The translations under genes and the position numbers were made by a program. DNA of 64,000 nucleotides from positions 1,798,001 to 1,862,000 of the forward strand of contig NZ_CP016312.1 in NCBI RefSeq assembly GCF_001880325.1. The letters are read 5' to 3'. Numbering within the stretch: position 1 is the first letter of the stretch; every line of letters starts with the position of its first letter. Positions 63,910-64,000 of the stretch are shown here, piece after piece. The DNA is from Thermus brockianus. GTDB taxonomy: Bacteria > Deinococcota > Deinococci > Deinococcales > Thermaceae. The notes beneath the pieces are model-generated. The model worked only from the letters and a program-made list of their open reading frames with translations. It was not told the DNA's origin and did no database searches.

Positions 63910-64000
63910 ATGGCGCTATCGGAAGAGCGGGTCCTCGAGGCCCTGCGCACGGTGATGGACCCCGAGCTCGGGAAGGACCTGGTGTCCTTGGGCATGGTGG
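63910..64000 (+). CDS. Mrp/NBP35-type iron-sulfur carrier ATPase, N-terminus only
   Basis: The 30 visible codons, MALSEERVLEALRTVMDPEL then GKDLVSLGMV, are the start of the DUF59 (MIP18-like) domain that precedes the P-loop ATPase in Mrp/ApbC proteins. The same domain also occurs alone in SufT-like proteins, so the ATPase part is unproven here. TATACT is 11 nt before ATG 63910. Confidence 0.65.
   Translation, partial: MALSEERVLEALRTVMDPELGKDLVSLGMV

Overview
The window is chromosomal DNA of a Thermus species close to T. thermophilus. It is very GC-rich, with C/G-ending codons, gene ends that overlap by 1-50 bp, and many -10 boxes only 6-9 nt before the start codon (leaderless mRNAs). The protein set is typical of the genus: Mn superoxide dismutase of 204 aa, OTCase of 301 aa, IF3 of 171 aa, a TtoA-type porin, futalosine hydrolase and bacillithiol genes. 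I see no rRNA, CRISPR array, prophage or origin, and no gene-free stretch longer than 300 bp.

Layout. 1-8.5 kb: a partial enoyl-CoA hydratase, infC-rpmI-rplT, a PlsY/acyl-reductase fusion followed by futalosine hydrolase, then sodA, fumC and terC on the minus strand and a YpdA-type flavoprotein. 8.5-15 kb: branched-chain amino-acid synthesis (ilvBNC, then leuA-cimA), preceded by a leader peptide and attenuator. 15-19.5 kb: an ABC-2 exporter, plsY and bshB1. 19.5-24.5 kb: argF-Uma2-argC-argJ, ttoA and a lipoprotein. 24.5-31 kb: a DUF420 protein and the minus-strand shape cluster minC-mrdA-mreD-mreC-maf-PLD-deoC. 31-45 kb: ychF, tRNA-Gln, a receiver-like protein, PBP1A, trmJ, a histidine kinase, a deglycation pair (LMW-PTP and FN3K), psuG, a RodZ-like protein, rimO and trkAH. 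45-53 kb: glycogen phosphorylase and a transport block in which a TAXI-TRAP system lies inside an amino-acid ABC operon. 53-56.3 kb: patatin and a PIN/HTH toxin-antitoxin-like pair whose PIN gene is split by an insertion sequence. 56.3-64 kb: trpC, hisA, a LapA-like protein, recJ, valS and a partial mrp.

The most notable items are: (i) a probable ribosome-mediated attenuator before ilvB, with a leader peptide dense in Leu/Val/Ile; (ii) infC starting at ATA; (iii) a PlsY-like domain with degraded active-site motifs fused to a long-chain acyl reductase; (iv) a 1,037-bp IS with 12-bp target duplications, whose removal restores a 200-codon PIN gene; (v) an 11-bp terminator stem that also encodes a lipoprotein signal peptide; and (vi) four conserved genes (ychF, psuG, rodZ-like, recJ) each lacking one base in or beside a G/C homopolymer. 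Item (vi) points to sequence error more than to biology. All functional calls rest on reading motifs by eye; no database search was run.
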